Assembly (NCBI GenBank): GCA_030844895.1
Contig: CM061234.1
Span: 9,703,173-9,767,172 of the forward strand
Direction of reading: 5' to 3'
From: Ambrosia x helenae
Taxonomy: Eukaryota; Streptophyta; Magnoliopsida; Asterales; Asteraceae
Length of the DNA stretch: 64,000 bases
The first letter of the stretch is position 1. Each line of letters begins with the position of its first letter. Positions 11,561-22,926 of the stretch are shown here, one piece after another. The position numbers and the translations under genes are program-made. The notes below the pieces were generated by a model. The model was not told the origin of the DNA. It worked only from the letters and a program-made list of their open reading frames with translations, and searched no databases.

Positions 11561-13037
11561 ATGGCTGCTGCTTCTTGCACTTACTCTCTTGTAACTCGTC
11601 GTTATTGTTCCATTCCCCAGTTCAAACCATCCATGGCTCAAGACCAACTTAAAACATCCTACGATTTGTCGTTTCGGGTCCTGAAGAATCGGTCTCGTCT
11701 GCTGGTCCTCTCTATGCGCCAAGAATCTGCAGGTATGGTTCAGTTTGATTATCTTTATAAACTAAGGGTGAGAATTTTTTGTTTGTTTTTAAATCAATTT
11801 GTTACTTTGTCACTTTTACTTTTAAACGAGAACATGTGACCAACAATAGTGAGTTTCTATGACTTCATTGAACACTTAGGAGTGATAAACGAGTTGTATT
11901 CTCCACAGTTCGAACCCTATACGAATTGGAACCTGAAAATCTTTTCAGACACATGACACGTGAATATGAAAACAACAAAAATATCTATGGGTCAACCCGA
12001 ACAAAGCGTGTTTTATTTAAAGGGGCCCGTGGGTTCGGGCTTAAACTATCCTCAGTGGCGGATCTAGAAATGAATATCCCGGACTCGTATAGACTAAAAT
12101 GCTTAAATTTCGTATTGGATTTGTGTGATGCCTTGTTTTCATAATCGGACCAACTAGCCAGACTAGGAAACGGATAGATGGTCAGTCTAGTTGTGTCTAT
12201 TTGAACCATCTTCTTTTGAATCGACCAGCTCCACATGTCGAACTGTGGACCAGCAACTGCATTTAATTTAATTATTATTTGTTTTGCTTTTATTCTTTTA
12301 ATCTCTCATTTACGGGTTTATTACTACTTTATTAATTTTTTTAACATGCAACAAATCAAACCAAGCATTCTTAGGCACCCTTTCGAGTTTCGACTCTCGT
12401 GGCACCCTTTCGAGAAATCAAACCGTTAGTTACTACTTTATATTTGGCATTTTGTATATTTAAGATTTTATATTTTATATATTATTAATAATACAACTTC
12501 ACTCAAAAAGATAAAATATTGTAATATGTTTATTAAAATATTTATAAATTTGTATTTTCAACTTTTAAAGAATTTATGACATCATCTGTTTTTTAAGCCT
12601 TCAAACGGCGTGTTCTATCTTCATATTCTTAGTGTTTAAATTAAAATAATCAAAATTTTATTATGCCATTGATGTATTGAAAATTTCAAATTTGCTTATA
12701 TATTTTTATAAATGCAGTTTTGGAAGTTACACCCCAATCATGGAACCCATCAATTTTAAAAAGTGAAACTCCGGTATTAGTTGAGTTCTACACGAGTTGG
12801 TGCGAACCATGTCAGATGGTACACCAAATGATCGACGAGATCGCGACTGATTATGCTGGAAGGCTCGAGTGTGTTGCAGTCAATGTTGAGCAGGAGCCTC
12901 GAGTCGCTGAGCAATATGATATCAAGGCTGTGCCCATTGTTGTGCTGTTCAAAAACGGGGAGAAGTGCGAGTCTGTAGTTGGCACCATGCCTAAAGACTT
13001 CTTTGTCGAGGCCATTGAACGAGTCTTAGATAGTTAA
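11561..13037 (+). CDS. TRXm3: Thioredoxin M3-like, chloroplast, two exons
   Basis: The coding parts are 11561-11732 and 12718-13037, joined across a GT-AG intron (donor GTATGG, acceptor TGCAG) in phase 1, giving 163 residues. Residues 1 to about 55 are Ser/Arg-rich with few acidic residues, as in a chloroplast transit peptide. A complete thioredoxin fold follows: active site WCEPC at 85-89, the block VEFYTSWC before it, and the cis-proline region KAVPIVVLFKNGEK. The ending GTMPKDFFVEAIERVLDS closely resembles plant m3-type thioredoxins (Arabidopsis GAT1 is the family example, linked to plasmodesmal traffic). Such proteins reduce disulfides in plastid targets. The usual WCGPC has Glu in place of Gly here. 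The roughly 985-bp intron is AT-rich and holds no supported gene. The first ATG is used because it precedes the transit-like sequence; a second Met is at residue 25. Confidence 0.88.
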
Positions 13038-13875
13038 TCTATTGTATGTTCGTCATAGGGGCGGACCTTGCTTATAGACAATGTCATAAAGGGCCAGGTT
13101 GGCGCGTCCAACCCAGCCTGGTAGATGGTTTACGTTTTGAAATGATAGTAAAGTTTAGCTTGTTAAGTTTCCATAATTTATATACATATATAAAAACACC
13201 GAAAATAATTATAAAGAAACAACTTAAATCATAACTGCTATGGTAAAAATAATTATAACAAACCGTGCCAACTTATATTATTTATAAACTTCAATATGAT
13301 TTATCAATTTCAATGTATGATGAAGTGAAAATATTTCTTTGAGGATTGCATATCCTAGTCAACGTGTCTAGAATCAAGAGTTCTAGATCATATGAAATAT
13401 CTCCAGAGTCATAGGCTCCAGATCTCTGCAGCACCGTGATCACAAAAATGTGTGGCACGATTCAACAACAAAACAAGTGGTCGATAAAAGTGGTGTTTAC
13501 ATCGTTATCAACAGCTAAAACTTGAAACAAAATATGGACTTAAATTACATATTTATACAACCCCTAAAATCAATTACATATTTTCCCTTGGGAAAGAAAA
13601 TATCGTTTTTTTTTTCCTTCACATTCTTTACTACTAAAAATCTTGGTCATTCATCACGTCAAAATTGTGCAAAAGGATAATTTTCACAAAGTTTATATAA
13701 AAATCACTACAACCTATCCATCATCTTTATCTCCACTCTCTAAAGTTTAACAAAACCAACGCCCTATACCCAAATTTAAAGAGCCACTATTCTCCCATAT
13801 ATCATATTTCTCATAGACTCGATCACACACAAAAAGAAAAAAAAAAGAAAAAAAATTATGACGATAGGTATGGTG
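13038..13875. other. 3' flank of the thioredoxin gene, no gene seen
   Basis: The region contains the transcript's probable 3' UTR and AT-rich sequence. A short GGGGCGGACC motif near 13060 resembles common dispersed plant repeats, but no element ends are visible. Confidence 0.4.
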
Positions 13876-14092
13876 TAGGGATGAGCTCGGGACGGTATTG
13901 GTACCGAACCGATACCGATTCCGACAATACCGATACCGAAAAGTCCAACAAACCAATACCGATACCGATTATACCGGAACCGAAAACCTCTAAATGTGGG
14001 TACCGTTACCGATACCGAACACCCTCGGTTCGGTACGGGATCGGTATTTTTTCGGTTCGAGATCGGTTTTCGGAACCGTATGCTCATCCCTA
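13876..14092. mobile_element. hAT-type MITE
   Basis: The 217-bp element has inverted ends TAGGGATGAGC and GCTCATCCCTA. It is flanked by GTATGGTG (13868-13875) and GTATGCTG (14093-14100), an 8-bp target duplication with one mismatch. The inside consists of GATACCG/CGGTATC-type runs, largely self-complementary. There is no coding capacity; open frames on both strands reflect the repeat. Confidence 0.8.
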
Positions 14093-14640
14093 GTATGCTG
14101 AATAGGTTGTTAGAGGCTTTTTAAAATAAAAGATAAATTTTAAAAAGATTGATTTTTAGTTAAAAAAATATAAAATAGAATAAAAAAGGGGTTATCCAAA
14201 ATCAGTCCAAGAGTTCAATAATTTTACTTTGGAGGGATATATTTTTTTGTTTTTTGATTCCTTTTCTATTTTATTTTAGAATGTCCATGTCAGATGACCA
14301 CAAGATGCTATATTTTACTAAACCTTATCTTCTATACCTAATCATTAATTTTTTTCATTAATAATACATTACGCGACCAAGTTTTTCAATACTTTTTAAA
14401 CTTTGATTTAGATGTTATAATCTAATAATATTTGTAAGCCTACAACTTCACTTCTAACATCCGTTAAGTACACAAAAGATTATTTGCTTTTGGAAGGAAT
14501 GTTTAAAAAGATCGCAGCTCGTTTGAAGCTTGCATGTATAAAGCTCGGTTGCAAATGAGCTGGACTCGACTCTATTTGAAAACGAGCCGAGCTTGTGCTA
14601 GGCCTAGCTTGGTCAGTATGCTTGCGGATCAGAACAATTT

Positions 14641-14671
14641 AATATATATATATATATATATACACACACAT
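14641..14671. repeat. Microsatellite (AT)n then (AC)n
   Basis: About ten AT dinucleotides are followed by four AC dinucleotides. Confidence 0.9.
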
Positions 14672-14779
14672 ACGGAAGAGATCCTCTAAAAATGAGTTTT
14701 ATCTAAGTAGAACATGAAGATTTTGGATATGACATGTGGCACTCTTTAGAACTAGAAACAAAGGGCATTTTGATTTAAA

Positions 14780-15045
14780 GACACAAACTTCTACCTTTTT
14801 GTTTTCTCAAAATTCAACACATAATAGCACATAAAAGAATTGAATATAATAAATCCAGTACAAAAATATAGTAAAAAAAATCCAACACAAAAAAAAAAAT
14901 ATGTACTGCAAAAAAAACAAAAAATACAGCACAAAATATGTAGTACAAAAAAAATTAGTACAAAAGATTCAGCACAAAAAAAGTGCAATACAAAAAATTT
15001 TGCACAAAAATTCAGCACAAAAATGTTAATCAACATAGAAATACA
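14780..15045. repeat. A-rich AGTACAAAAA-type tandem-like repeat
   Basis: Short units of the form AGYACAAAAA recur about ten times with variable A-runs. Open frames on both strands here (poly-Lys/Gln or poly-Phe/Cys) are products of composition. Confidence 0.6.
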
Positions 15046-15059
15046 ACCCAATTTTTTGG

Positions 15060-17072
15060 GTTTTTCCAGTTGACATTTTTATATTTATATGATACTCAAA
15101 TCATAGATAAAAAAACGCTCAATTTTATGGTGTGATGTTCGATCATTTACACATATTTTGCAAGCATATTTAGTTTAATAGTATTTGAGCTAAATCGGCC
15201 TATAAATACTACATATTCGTTCCTATTTGTGATTCTCGGGAAATTTATAGCTCCAATTCTAAAAGAAGCAATTCTATGGTAAAAACAACACAAAAATAGG
15301 ATAGCTAAAGATCCAAGACACAATGCATGTCCCAAGTATGTGTAGAGACTTCTCCGAGGCAGAATAGACGACAAAAGCAACTTTGGATCGACCATGCACC
15401 GTCACACACATTAGTGCAAGGGGCTGCACACTAGAAGACAAAGCAGCTAACCTGGGAGACAAGGAAAACATGAGCATTGTCTGGTGCACGACCATACACA
15501 CTTAGTGCCTGGGGCGTGCAAACCCCAAAGTACAGACAAGACTGCACAGAAGGACTCCCTAGCAACAACCTAACGTACCTGGAGCAGGTGCACGAGTGTG
15601 CACCCCTAAAACCTTGCCTATAAATAGCAGCTTCAATCCAACTCGTAGGTGTTCCATTTTTCATCCACTTGGATACTTGTAGAGAGGTATTAGGGTCGAC
15701 TAAACCCTCTCCAAAGATATGAACTTTCCTCTCTCGTGTTCAAGATAAATAATTGGCATCGTAGGGTTTGTTTACATGGAAATAAGTCGAGCTGATAGAA
15801 CTCGGGTAGCGTTACTAATTGTGGCTTCTCTGCTCAACGGACATGGCCGTCGACGTGTAGCCTCCAACCCTTCCTCTTTTGTTTGTATGGTATTTCGCGG
15901 TTGTGACGCTACATTTGGGTAAAGAACACCAAACCCTAAACAAAGTTTGCTTCAAGTTTCAAACATCAGCCAAAGAGAGAAATCGGTTGCCGCCATGTCT
16001 CCAACAACAGTGACGGTTGACTGATGTTGTTGCATGTCCAAAATTCCGGCAGATCTGATGGTGATTTGGGGTTTTAAAGATGTTTTCTGGCGATTGATTG
16101 TGGCTATGGCTCACGACAGTCTTGGGGGAATGACGGTGATGGCCTTTGGTCATTCAGAGACCTCCAGTTTTAAGGCATTTCTGATGGTGGTTATACATTG
16201 TTGAGGCCGTTGATAGCAAGTGGCTGTTCACAGTGCCGGTAGTCACAATGGCCGTTGTGGTAGTTGAGATGGGTTAAAAAGAGACAGAGAAGGTATGAAA
16301 TGACAGACTTTAATAACCATCATACAATTGTTAGATGCAAGTTTGGGTGTGAGAAAGTAAAAATTGTAGCTATTGGTAATAAGGAAATGAAAAAATAGGA
16401 GAAAGAGAAATTAAGTGCTATTTGAATTCACATTTGACGTCCGAATACGTGGCGACCAATTATTTTTTATAACAAAAAGATGTTAATTTAATCTACATTC
16501 ACGTCTAAACTTTTATGAACTATGTTTTTTAATAATCTGTAAAATGCTCTACGTAAATCAATTTTAAAAGTCCAAAATTTTATTATTAATAAATGTTTAA
16601 AACTTTAGGATATTACAGTATTGGTAGTTCGTCGATTCTAACTAACAACATTGGTAGCAATATCAGTTTTATCAGAAGAACCGTTACCAATATTCATCTT
16701 TACATATTCCGATCTAAATGTGAGTTTTTTAGACGATAATTATTCCTCAAATCATCAACATGATATACGTTGCAAAGCAACATTTAAAAATTCAGTGACC
16801 TTCCATTTTTACAGCTCCATGTATAATAATGGGTTCAACCCCATTTTTCTAGAAGTTCACCAATGCACATTTTAAAGCCTAATTACGAGACCTTCATATC
16901 TGGTAGATTCGGTGTTTTGTTTGTTTTGTTGCTTTTGCGGATCCTAACATGTAATACTCATTTTCTTTTCTTCGGCATGTTTGCTTAATAGATGTAAAAT
17001 GTCACAAGAAGACTAGAAGAGCGACTGGAAAGACCATTAGTTCTCCATAAAGTATTAAAAGCCTCTAATTTT
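15060..17072. other. Intergenic stretch with one LTR-like promoter segment
   Basis: I find no supported gene. CCTATAAATAGCAG at about 15617-15630, followed by a short transcribed-looking leader, resembles an LTR or host promoter TATA box. No matching LTR or TG...CA boundaries could be fixed. The rest is AT-rich with stop-filled frames. Confidence 0.35.
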
Positions 17073-18422
17073 TGTTGAAAAAATGGTAGTGGAAATTGAT
17101 TTTTCCCTAATTTTGGACATAAATAAATATATTTATATAAGTGTTATATAAATAATTATTTCCGGGTTTGTGTACTATATTGTGAGAGCATCACAACGAA
17201 TCAAACTATGTCCAAAATAGAGCTAAGATGAATGAGATATCGAAGCTTGAAAGTTGTAGGTTGGAACAACCAAAGATGAGAAAATGGATTAAGTTTTGTC
17301 CCACATTGGTGGGATGACAAAACATAAAGTGGTTTATAAGGAGGAGCACTCCTTGTGTATTGTTTAGCATGAGCCAAACACTAGTGACTTTTAACTCGCA
17401 CTTGCACACGCGCGCGCGTGGCGTGGGCGATGGGCGCAATGTGGCGCTTTGATGGCACACTTTGCACCTCGCACACTCGCATCGCCGCAAGCCGCCTTTG
17501 TATTTTTGACCTCGTGCGTGTGGTCTGGTACATGGCGGAAGACCAGGTAGCGTCCTGGTCTCCGCGGTGCGCAAGCGGGCTTCCGCATGTATAGTCTCTG
17601 GCGCACAAATGCACGGGTGGCGGATGGCGAGTCACGTAGGTAGTGTATTGGTCTGCGCCTGATGTTACTAGTATTCTCGATGGCGCATGTTATGCACGCA
17701 TCGGCGTCTGGGAGCAGGAGTCTGTTACGAGTCAGTTGACTTGGTCAAACCAGTCAGTTGACTGTTACAACTCGTGTCATAAACAAGATATGAGTTTCAT
17801 TTTAACCACTTTAATTCCATTAAAATATTGTGTTAATTACTAGATTAATTGCAAGATTACTCTAAAGGAAGTTTCATCTTTGGTCCAAATAAATATGAGT
17901 TTTGAACTCATTGTTTAGAATGTGATATTCTTGTATCTCAAAAAGCTGATCAAGAATGCGTCTTCATAAAATTTTGAGAGGAGGACTCTCAATGGTTCCA
18001 ACTTACTTTTCTTTTTCATATGTTTATAAAAACACCAAAACACCCGGTGTAATCTTGGGCTCAAGACCATCTCCGGCAGTACGACTACTGTTCCAGTTGT
18101 TGTACCCTGGGAAACAGCCCGTCTGAGAGGAGGCGCGGAATCTGTTTTAAGGGCCCCGTGTCAAACACGATCCTCAACCAAAAACCGTCTACAACAAGTT
18201 TGTTATTCTTGCAGCGGAGTGCTACACAAGATGGTTCGGTTGAAGTTTACTAAAGTATTCGACTTGAATCAAGATTCGGTATATGTATTTGTTTTTTTAT
18301 TTTCATTTACATTTATTATTGTAATCGGTATTGTACTATGTTATTTCCTACGAATAACGAGAGTATCGTTATTATTTCTTTTTATTATTAATTTAATAAA
18401 ATTGTGAACCCTATTTCCTACA
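17073..18422 (+). repeat. 5' LTR of element A
   Basis: TG...CA repeat of 1350 bp. Its first 456 bases match 22471-22926 with no length change and a handful of substitutions. Its last 342 bases match 41806-42145 with two single-base gaps. A GC-rich patch (17400-17640) follows a possible TATA near 17331. The open frames in that patch are a product of base composition. Confidence 0.85.
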
Positions 18423-18740
18423 ATCTTAAAACAGACTTTCGTGTAGATTGTCGATACAATCTAAAAACCTTCTTATTAAGGATTTTTGGGTTCACGAAAG
18501 TATAAAAATATTAATTGGGATTTTTGTTAAAATCAAATAAATATTTTTTGGAAATATATATGTAGTACAACTCGGATTAATATGTATGATTGGAGTACAA
18601 TCTTTAATCCGAAATATCGTGTTTACAAAACGAAAAGTTTTGATTCAAGTTTTCGGTTTCATGGGTTTTTTGTGTCGGGTTTCGATAATCCGAAGTGTTA
18701 ACAAATATTAACATGTATTTCGACGTTTTCAAATACTATT

Positions 18741-19868
18741 TTTCTAATGAGCGTATTAGAAAAGACGTAATATTTGTCAGCCCATGAAAAATTTTTGCTA
18801 GAGGTTATTTCTAACGAGCGTGTTAGAGATTAATCTTAGTAAAATATTTTCTAATGAGCGTATTAGAAAATATTTTTGCAACCCACATAGAAAACGTTTG
18901 GTGTACGTTTTCGATCTAACAAGCGTGTTAGAGATCATTATTTGGAGAAATAATGATTGTTATCAAATGTATAGAAATAATTTTTTTTTTCTAACGAGCG
19001 TGTTAGAAATACCTATAGTTCTAAAATAATAATTTTAAACCTTTATATTTCCTAACGAGCGAGTTGGAAACTATTATTTTCGTAAATAATAAGGTCTAAA
19101 ACTTTCGTATTTTCTAACAAGCATGTTAGAAAGTAATTATTTTAGTAAAATACTATTGGTTTCAAAATGTTAAAAACATTTAGATTTCTAATGGGCGTAT
19201 TAGAAATTTCTTATGTAAATAACAAGTTGTTGAAACATGTATATCTAACGAGCGTGTTAGAATTGACGACATTGAAAGAATAATGTGTCATCAAACATTT
19301 CTAATGAGCATATTAGAAATAAGTATTTACAAAATCATAAGTTATAATTATTTTTTCTAACGAGCGTGTTAGAAATTGATGCTTTTGTAAAAACGAACAA
19401 GCTAGACGTTTAATTTTCTAACGAGCGTGTTAGAAACGGCTTATTATATTTATATATGAGCAATAAAATATTAAACGGTCTTGTAATCGTTTATTTCTAA
19501 CGGGCGTGTTAGAAACGGTTGTATATATATAAACCAATTAGTTGTGAAACGATTTTGGTAGTCACTTATTTCTAACAAGCGTGTTAGAAACGGTTTAGTT
19601 ATATAACCAAAACACCATATAACGATTAGCATAATCGTTTGTATTCTAACAAGTATGTTAGAAATGGTTAGTTATTGAAACCGGATATTTTTAATATTTG
19701 GTACACGTATAGTTTCTAATGAGCGAATTAGAAAAGATTTATCATAAAAACCATATATACACGATTTATAATCGTTTATTTTCTAACGAGCGAGTTAGAA
19801 TCGGGTTAACTATGATAAACTAAATAAGGTGATTTCTAACCATTTTATTGTCTAACGAGCGAGTTAGA
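18741..19868 (+). repeat. Array of 18 hairpin units in element A
   Basis: Eighteen units share the plan: left arm TTTCTAAC, six-base loop GAGCGT, right arm GTTAGAAA. Starts lie near 18741, 18808, 18848, 18913, 18988, 19048, 19111, 19185, 19242, 19298, 19354, 19415, 19494, 19569, 19643, 19713, 19780 and 19849 (spacing 40-79, mean about 65). Five units carry CTAAT in the left arm, and every one has ATTAG on the right; the other thirteen carry CTAAC with GTTAG or GTTGG. The unit near 18848 extends to 15 perfect pairs (18841-18876). Loops vary (GAGCGT, AAGCGT, GGGCGT, GAGCGA, GAGCAT, AAGCAT, AAGTAT). Spacers are AT-rich and differ, though late ones share ATCGTTTAT before and ACGGTT after the unit. 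Function is unknown. Confidence 0.9.
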
Positions 19869-22470
19869 TACGGTTTTAAATAATAAACTATTCTCAAGTT
19901 TATGGTCTTGATTTGTAATCAAAGCATAAACATATGTAGTTTAATTTTTAAAACAGATGCAAAAACGAGAAATGTTTTAAACGAATAAAACATGACTTTG
20001 CAATGGTTCGATACTCGTATGGCAAGTATCATGTCTTGAACCATATAATAGTCTTGAGAGACTATTTAAAGGAAAACAACCTGAAGTTGTTTCGCCATAT
20101 TTATTTGTTCGACTACTTGTGAGTAGTTAACTATAAACAACTTTGTTGTTTTGGACAATTGTCTTATTGAGGGAGTACCTCGAAACATGCCACAAGACGA
20201 TATAATTGTGATTATTTCGTTGACATATAAAGTGTTGAAGAGAATAACACTTTGAGATTTGATGTTTATATATCCTTATGAATCCGTTAAAATATATTTG
20301 TAATATATTATATATATATTTTGGATTATCGTTTATATTTTTTTTAATAATCAGGTGATTTAAAATATAATAAACGATAAATGTAAAAGGAAATTACTTT
20401 TGGAATTTTTTTTTCTTTGACGATTTACCTTCGACGGATTTAATAAGGATATTTATTTAAACGGGTTATGCAAGGAGTGTCTTGCAAAAACACAATGAGC
20501 GGGTTGTGATCATGACTTATGCAATAAGTCACATACCAAACATCAAACGTACAACATGATGAGTGAATCATGATGAACGTGGCAAGTGTATTGAGATTAA
20601 ATACACGAAAACGAGGTATGTCATCTAATGTTGAGAGCATCAACATGTTAATACACACTTGTGAATTTTTCGATGACTATAACATATGAAAGAAATATAT
20701 GTTAAGATTGTAAATTCTTTAATAAATTTTGCTAAATTTATTGTAAGACATTACAATAGTGATGGATGTGTAGATGTTTCTACAACCATCAATGTTGTTT
20801 GACCTATGTGGAGGATTTGTCCTTAGTTTTGGGAGTCTTCCCAAATACATGGTTTTAACAAAACAACATGGAAATGTATAAATCACTTTAGGCGCATATG
20901 TGAATGCTATGTTTTTGAGTGTCAATCTAATTGACTTTGTCTCAAGACTTTAGTGATTTTATACTAGGATTGTTCATCTCGTTGATGATGAATATGTTCA
21001 TCAAAGTGACTTAGATTGAGACTTATGTTTAAGTTCTTAAGAGTCAATGGTGAAGCCTTGGAGATTAAAGGCAAAATGAGTTTTGATCTTAATAGATGAA
21101 ATTAACTATGGTTTTGAGACATTCCTAAAACAGAGGTTTTGGAGCTATAAAACAAAATTTCATTATTGTGTCAAACTAAAATGTGAATGTTTGAAAGAGA
21201 TATTGCGTTATCTCTTAAGGCTGTGAAAAATCAGAATGATGCATCTTCTGTTCACATGCTAGAGTATTGGAGTCTAAAGCATGCTAGACTAATACTTGTT
21301 AATGAAACATTCAAAGTGCAAGCAATGTGGGGGGAAGAGCCATTTAAGAAACAACCCGTAGGGGATGTAAAAATGGTATTGAGAAGTTTTCTCAAACTTC
21401 ATACGAAAGGGAGAACCTTTCATCACCCCATTGGATATTATCCAATAACACTTAAATGTGGGGGTGGCTTGCATTTGAAAATGGAGTCAGTCAATCGAGT
21501 TGATTGGACTCAAATGCCAATTGGTAAGATTCAAAGTCTAGCTAACTTTGAATCACATCACCAAAGGCATGGAAACGTGTTGAGCCATGAATTGAGTTTC
21601 ATGTCATTCTAAAGATGAAAAGGAAGGTTCAAAGGGTAACACCTACCTATCCTACTACAATAACCAGATCTATGTTTAGATCCCATGTTATAAGTCTTAC
21701 GAATTGACAAGATGGCAAATTGACCAGCGAGTCAAGAACACGTTAGAACAACTTATCTCAATGCAAGATGGATCCAACAACCTGATGGTTGATAAAAGAT
21801 GAAGTTGTATGGAATGAGACTAAAGCCCGTGATAGAAAAGGGACATGAGGGAAACCTAACCTAGTTAACTAGAGATCCCAAGATCTAGGTTCAATAGGAC
21901 AACTTAATCATGAACCGACGAACAGTCACTGTGGGGGCATGGCTAAGATATATGTTTATATATAAAGCTAGTATATATGGTTATATACATATCCCCTAAA
22001 CTACAAAAGGGTGTTTAAATACGTCCTAGTCCATTCCTATAATATCCAGTGACATTGTTGAGAGGTTAAGCATAATATATGATTTGATGATTAGTGTAAA
22101 TCATAGTACACCATAATGCTTTTAATGATTTAAGATCACCTATGTTGGAGAGAAGTGTGGTCGCTTCGAATGAAATTGTGGGGCACAATTTCTAGAGCTC
22201 CCGCAGAACCAGGAAAGTGTTCCAAGACCATTATTGGACACGATAATGAGGGGATGGCCAGGCTAGGGGGAGTCTTGTGTGAACGTATATTGTCGTTTAT
22301 ACAAATAGCCGTCAGTTCAAAGACATCAAGTTCTACTGAAAGCTAGTAAGCTAAGTATGCTTCACAAGGGAAGGTTCAAAGGCTTACACCCACCTATCCT
22401 ATGCAAGACTCAACCGTCGAGGTTACATCGGGTTTGTGTGTTTTAATCGATCTCCATTCATGTGGGGGAT
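19869..22470 (+). other. Rest of the interior of element A
   Basis: There is no recognised retrotransposon domain. One open frame at 21187-21612 (141 codons) has no motif I know. A segment with AAGGTTCAAAGG and CACCTACCTATCCTA at about 21620-21655 recurs near 22370-22402, just before the purine run at 22460-22470 that should be the polypurine tract. Confidence 0.5.
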
Positions 22471-22926
22471 TGTTGGAAAAATGGTAGTGGAAATTGATTT
22501 TTCCCTAATTTTGGACATAAATAAATATATTTATATAAGTGTTATATAAATAATTATTTTCGGGTTTGTGTACTATATTGTGAGAGCATCACAACGAATC
22601 AAACTATGTCCAAAATAGAGCTAAGATGAATGAGATATCGAAGCTTGAAAGTTGTAGGTTGGAACAACCAAAGATGAGAAAATGGATTAAGTTTTGTCCC
22701 ACATTGGTGGGATGACAAAACATAAAGTGGTTTATAAGGAGGAGCACTCCTTGTGTATTGTTTAGCATGAGCCAAACACTAGTGACTTTTAACTCGAACT
22801 TGCACACGCACGCGCGTGGCGTGGGCGATGGGCGCAATGTGGCGCTTTGATGGCACACTTTGCACCTCGCACACTCACATCGCCGCAAGCCGCCTTTGTA
22901 TTTTTGACCTCGTGCGTGTGGTCTGG
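22471..22926 (+). repeat. 3' LTR of element A, left part
   Basis: It begins TGTTGG directly after the polypurine run and matches the first 456 bases of the left LTR. It stops at the insertion point of element B, after TCTGG. Confidence 0.85.

Noticed and set aside
11926..12429. Open frames inside the thioredoxin intron
   Set aside because: They lie between good splice sites, carry no domain, and the flanking exons join in phase without them.
13776..14093. Open frames on both strands over the GATACCG repeats
   Set aside because: They are translations of the MITE's repeated interior.
14791..15073. Cys/Phe-rich and Lys/Gln-rich open frames
   Set aside because: Both are products of the AGYACAAAAA repeat on opposite strands.
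17206..17635. Overlapping minus-strand open frames with Arg/Cys-rich products
   Set aside because: They lie in the GC-rich patch of the LTR of A and recur in its other copy. No motif is present and base composition explains them.
18741..19868. CRISPR-like look of the repeat array
   Set aside because: The units are palindromic and regularly spaced, but they lie in a plant LTR element, vary between copies, and have AT-rich partly related spacers and no cas genes.
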